In this document: positions 5,920-8,123 of the stretch, piece by piece
Numbering within the stretch: position 1 is the first letter of the stretch
Layout of the letters: the number at the start of each line of letters is the position of its first letter
Assembly: GCA_035528715.1 (NCBI GenBank)
Contig: DATKYB010000100.1
Coordinates: forward strand, 1-8,123
DNA length: 8,123 nt
Source of the DNA: Nitrospinota bacterium
GTDB taxonomy: Bacteria > JADFOP01 > DATKYB01
Direction: 5' to 3'
The notes under the pieces: generated by a model
Told to the model about the DNA's origin: nothing
The model's input: the letters and a program-made list of their open reading frames with translations, nothing else
Database searches by the model: none
Made by a program: the position numbers and the translations under genes

Positions 5920-6007
5920 CTTTTTCCCTCCCTTACTAAATATCTAAAGAATCAAAAATGGAGGGTTGGAAATTTGAGAAAATAAGACTGAAACTGCTCA
6001 ATTAGAT

Positions 6008-6012
6008 GAGGT
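6008..6012 (+). promoter_or_regulatory. Ribosome binding site that decides the desulfhydrase start
   Basis: GAGGT (6008-6012) lies five bases before the ATG at 6018 and inside the alternative frame start at 6006. The ATG at 6006 has no purine-rich site upstream, so 6018 is preferred. Confidence 0.65.
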
Positions 6013-6017
6013 TAATT

Positions 6018-7028
6018 ATGATTTTTCCAGAGAAATTGAATCTTGCAAACATTCCGACAAAGATAATAAAGCTTTGTAAACTAAGCAAGATATATGGTGC
6101 AAATATCTATCTCAAGCGAGATGACCTCACCGGTTTTTTAACGGGAGGAAATAAAATAAGAAAATTAGAATTCTTTTTTAAAGATATTATACAAAAAGGG
6201 TGTGATACGGTCATTACATGCGGAGGGATTCAATCTAATCACGCGAGGGCAACAGCTGTTGTAGCCAGGAGATTGGGTATTGATCCTGTTTTAATCCTAA
6301 GGGGTGACAAGACATCGCATTATAGCGGAAATCTCCTGATTGATAAAATATTAGGTGCAAAGGTGATAACCATAGACCATCAAGAATATAAAAGAATAGA
6401 TTCTGTACTAAAGGAATGTTCAATTCATCTTAAAGCGGATGGGAAAAGACCATATATAATTCCAGAGGGAGGGTCAAATGGCCTCGGTTCTTTTGGATAT
6501 ATTAATATGATGAAAGAGTTAAAAAAACAGATGAAAGAGATGAGTATTGAGATAGATTCAATTGTCCATGCAGTCGGTTCTGGTGGGACATCAGCAGGCC
6601 TTGTCATAGGGAAAAAGATCTATAATATAAAAGCTGATATATATGGTATAAATGTCTGTAATGATAAAGAATATTTTGTTAAAAGAATCTATAAGATCAT
6701 AATGGAGGCTAAAAGGAAATATAGCATAGATATAGATATAAAGTCTAAAGAGCTGAATATAATAGATGGTTACAAGGGATTGGGTTATGCCATAAGCAGA
6801 GATGAAGAGATAGAGTTGATTATAGAGATAGCAAGGGAAGAAGGGATTATTTTTGATCCTGTCTATACAGGTAAGGCAATTTTTGGGATGCTTGACCAAC
6901 TCAATGTTGATAAAAATAGATTTGGAGAAAATATTCTTTTTATTCATACAGGAGGCATTTTGGGTCTTTTAACAAAGGAAAAGGAAGGTAAATTTAGTCA
7001 GATAATCAATAGCATGGATAATTTTTAA
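6018..7028 (+). CDS. dcyD: D-cysteine desulfhydrase / ACC-deaminase family PLP enzyme, probably D-cysteine desulfhydrase
   Basis: This complete 336-residue protein of the fold-type II PLP family is expected to break D-cysteine into pyruvate, H2S and ammonia in the cytoplasm. The PLP lysine is K46 in GGNKIRKLEF, with SNH at 73-75 (substrate and cofactor contacts) and the phosphate-binding glycine loop GSGGTSAG at 187-194. Two positions separate ACC deaminases (Glu and Leu) from D-cysteine desulfhydrases (Ser/Thr and Thr). Here they are T284 in PVYTGK and T311 in FIHTGG, so the desulfhydrase reading is favoured. Related D-amino-acid or beta-chloroalanine lyase activity is possible. The length is normal (about 330). 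It follows the GntR-type gene on the same strand after 208 bases that hold a weak terminator but no clear promoter. Lys-rich, A-rich codon use matches its neighbours. Confidence 0.88.
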   Translation: MIFPEKLNLANIPTKIIKLCKLSKIYGANIYLKRDDLTGFLTGGNKIRKLEFFFKDIIQKGCDTVITCGGIQSNHARATAVVARRLGIDPVLILRGDKTSHYSGNLLIDKILGAKVITIDHQEYKRIDSVLKECSIHLKADGKRPYIIPEGGSNGLGSFGYINMMKELKKQMKEMSIEIDSIVHAVGSGGTSAGLVIGKKIYNIKADIYGINVCNDKEYFVKRIYKIIMEAKRKYSIDIDIKSKELNIIDGYKGLGYAISRDEEIELIIEIAREEGIIFDPVYTGKAIFGMLDQLNVDKNRFGENILFIHTGGILGLLTKEKEGKFSQIINSMDNF

Positions 7029-7316
7029 CATTATCTTAAACAGTGAAAAAACCTTTTCAGAAAAATTGTAGAGAGGGCGTGGAAAAACCTGTGAAGTGAA
7101 GTCTCAAGTTACTTATTTTTTAAGTTTTAAAACAAAGTGCTTTAATTTTTGTCAATTATATATCTCTCTATTATTCAAGTAGATATATAGAAATTATTAA
7201 GATTATAAGCTTTAACAATTTTTATAAACAATCGCGTATTTTTCCCACAGATTTTTAATACATGATGTTATGAAATATAAAATTTTAATATTTTATGAGA
7301 CGTAAAATTTAGATGT
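7029..7316. other. AT-rich gap between convergent desulfhydrase and M48-type genes
   Basis: These 288 bases hold no credible open frame. They contain TGAAAA-AACC-TTTTCA (7044-7059), a hairpin without a T-run; TATATATCT/AGATATATA (7157-7165 and 7181-7189), a perfect 9-base inverted repeat with a 15-base loop; and ATAAAAT/ATTTTAT (7277-7283 and 7290-7296). All stems except the first are pure or nearly pure A/T. They may mark transcript ends from both sides, but none is a strong terminator. Confidence 0.4.
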
Positions 7317-8123
7317 TTAAGGTAGAATTATTTTTATCTTTTCTCCTGGAAGAAGCTTTGTATCAGCAGGTAGACTATTAAATTCTGCAATATCCCTTTT
7401 TCTTTTATCATTACCGTAGTATCTTTTTGATAGATTAACAAATGTTTCTCCTTTTTCAACTGTATGTATCTTAATATGCTTAATCTTGATGTCCTCTATT
7501 TCTGATGAAGAGAGTTTTCTAAAACTTCTTTCTATATTTGAGAAATAGTAAGAGGCATTTTTATATTCCCTTAAAGGGGCTAAAGAAAGAAGGGTATAAC
7601 CAATTTTCTTATTTGGTTCCAAAAAGTATAGTATGGATAGTCCCATTCCTCCTGAAGAGGCCTTTACTTCATAGATTCTTTTCACTCCGTGAAAATCATT
7701 AATAGTTACTCTTTGGATAGGACCTTGTGGGAGGCCTATTTTTTTCTCGATATTATATACAAAGTCATTGAGGGCCGTCTCTCTCTTTAATTCGTGGATT
7801 TGGAGTTGAAAGAGATAGTTTCTGTAGGGATGTTTGGTGACAAATAGTAGTCTTGAACTTTGTTTTTTCCAGTCCTGAGGTAAAGTGAGAGTTATGCCTG
7901 CAAATTTATTTTTATATACTTCTCCATCAATGATTCCGTCTTTTTCTCCAGGGCCATAAACCATGCCTTCCAGACGAGACTTATACTCATTATAAGCAGT
8001 TATCTTTAATGTTTTACTCTCTTTTAATAGTCTTGCAGCCTCTGTTTTTACAGTCTGTATCCTTTCGCTGGTAGTGGGATGAGTAGACAGGAACCCGGGC
8101 AAAGAACCCCCGTCTTCCTTTTC
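7317..8123 (-). CDS. C-terminal part of an M48-type metalloprotease-like protein with a LysM domain (5' end outside window)
   Basis: The frame is open to the window edge at 8123 and ends at a TAA (7319-7317), giving the last 268 residues. Near its visible start, LPGFLSTHPTTSERI (residues 8-22) is the conserved Thr-His-Pro segment that closes the peptidase M48 domain. The zinc-binding HEXXH lies upstream, outside the window, so activity cannot be judged. Residues about 72-205 form a beta-rich region ending in YYFSNIERSFRKLS, of the kind that often follows M48 domains in envelope proteases. Residues about 217-268 form a LysM-like fold (HTVEKGETFVNLSKRYYG through LLPGEKIKIILP), which binds peptidoglycan or related glycans. 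The whole protein is probably an exported or lipoprotein-like envelope protease, but its signal region is not visible. A TTG at 8102-8100 is only an internal codon and not a start, since homologous sequence continues before it. Confidence 0.85.
   Translation of the reverse strand, partial: EKEDGGSLPGFLSTHPTTSERIQTVKTEAARLLKESKTLKITAYNEYKSRLEGMVYGPGEKDGIIDGEVYKNKFAGITLTLPQDWKKQSSRLLFVTKHPYRNYLFQLQIHELKRETALNDFVYNIEKKIGLPQGPIQRVTINDFHGVKRIYEVKASSGGMGLSILYFLEPNKKIGYTLLSLAPLREYKNASYYFSNIERSFRKLSSSEIEDIKIKHIKIHTVEKGETFVNLSKRYYGNDKRKRDIAEFNSLPADTKLLPGEKIKIILP

Noticed and set aside
5926-5965. CCCTCC/GGAGGG inverted repeat (5926-5931 and 5960-5965) as a regulatory hairpin before the desulfhydrase gene
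   Set aside because: It is only six pairs with a 28-base loop, cannot be extended on either side, and has no T-run.
5958-6005. 15-codon frame ending directly before the ATG at 6006, a possible leader peptide of the desulfhydrase gene
   Set aside because: It has no ribosome site and no cysteine or other regulatory codons, and it is too short to tell from chance.
7078-7249. DnaA-box-like 9-mers (TTTTCCACG on the minus strand at 7086-7078, TTTCCCACA at 7241-7249) in an AT-rich gap, suggesting an origin
   Set aside because: Each differs from TTWTNCACA at one position, only two exist, there is no dnaA/dnaN or parAB neighbour, and such near-matches are expected in AT-rich DNA.
1-8123. CRISPR array, tRNA or rRNA genes, insertion sequences, toxin-antitoxin or phage-defence genes
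   Set aside because: Reading both strands showed no spaced direct repeats, cloverleaf with a T-arm signature, transposase or terminal repeats, or small paired toxin/antitoxin frames.

Overview
The window is AT-rich (about one third G+C by eye) bacterial chromosome. It holds eight protein genes, six of them complete, with intergenic gaps of roughly 40 to 290 bases and no RNA genes, insertion sequences or CRISPR arrays that I can see. The gene set is a YhaM-type OB-fold/HD exoribonuclease, a bacterial ComB, short acetamidase/formamidase, NAD-type alanine dehydrogenase, and an M48 protease fragment with a C-terminal LysM. This fits an anaerobic or facultative lineage such as a low-GC Desulfobacterota-like, Schekmanbacteria-like or Firmicutes-like genome. 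The lineage is inference only; no marker gene settles it.

Left part (1-2051, + strand): the Lys/Glu-rich tail of an unidentified protein ends at 176 and is followed by a convincing rho-independent terminator. Next come a PaaI-like hotdog thioesterase (start best placed at 351) and a complete alanine dehydrogenase behind a TATAAT-type promoter.

Middle part (2173-5809): the genes are arranged tail-to-tail and head-to-head. Alanine dehydrogenase and comB converge; comB and the YhaM-like nuclease diverge; the nuclease and the amidase converge; the amidase and an FCD-type GntR regulator diverge. The last pair is the clearest regulatory unit: two back-to-back promoters share their -35 region, with ATTGT/ACAAT inverted repeats lying over them. 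This suggests that the regulator controls itself and the amidase.

Right part (6018-8123): a PLP-dependent D-cysteine desulfhydrase-like enzyme, then a 288-base AT-rich gap, then on the minus strand the C-terminal part of an M48 peptidase-type protein that runs off the window edge.

Taken together the metabolic genes touch ammonia and pyruvate (alanine dehydrogenase, amidase, D-cysteine desulfhydrase) and organosulfur compounds (ComB, D-cysteine desulfhydrase). They are not in one operon, so a common pathway is only a suggestion. I found no convincing undescribed multi-gene system. The points most worth checking are the amidase/GntR control region, the orphan ComB, the polypurine Lys/Glu tail, and two mutually exclusive hairpins after the alanine dehydrogenase gene.
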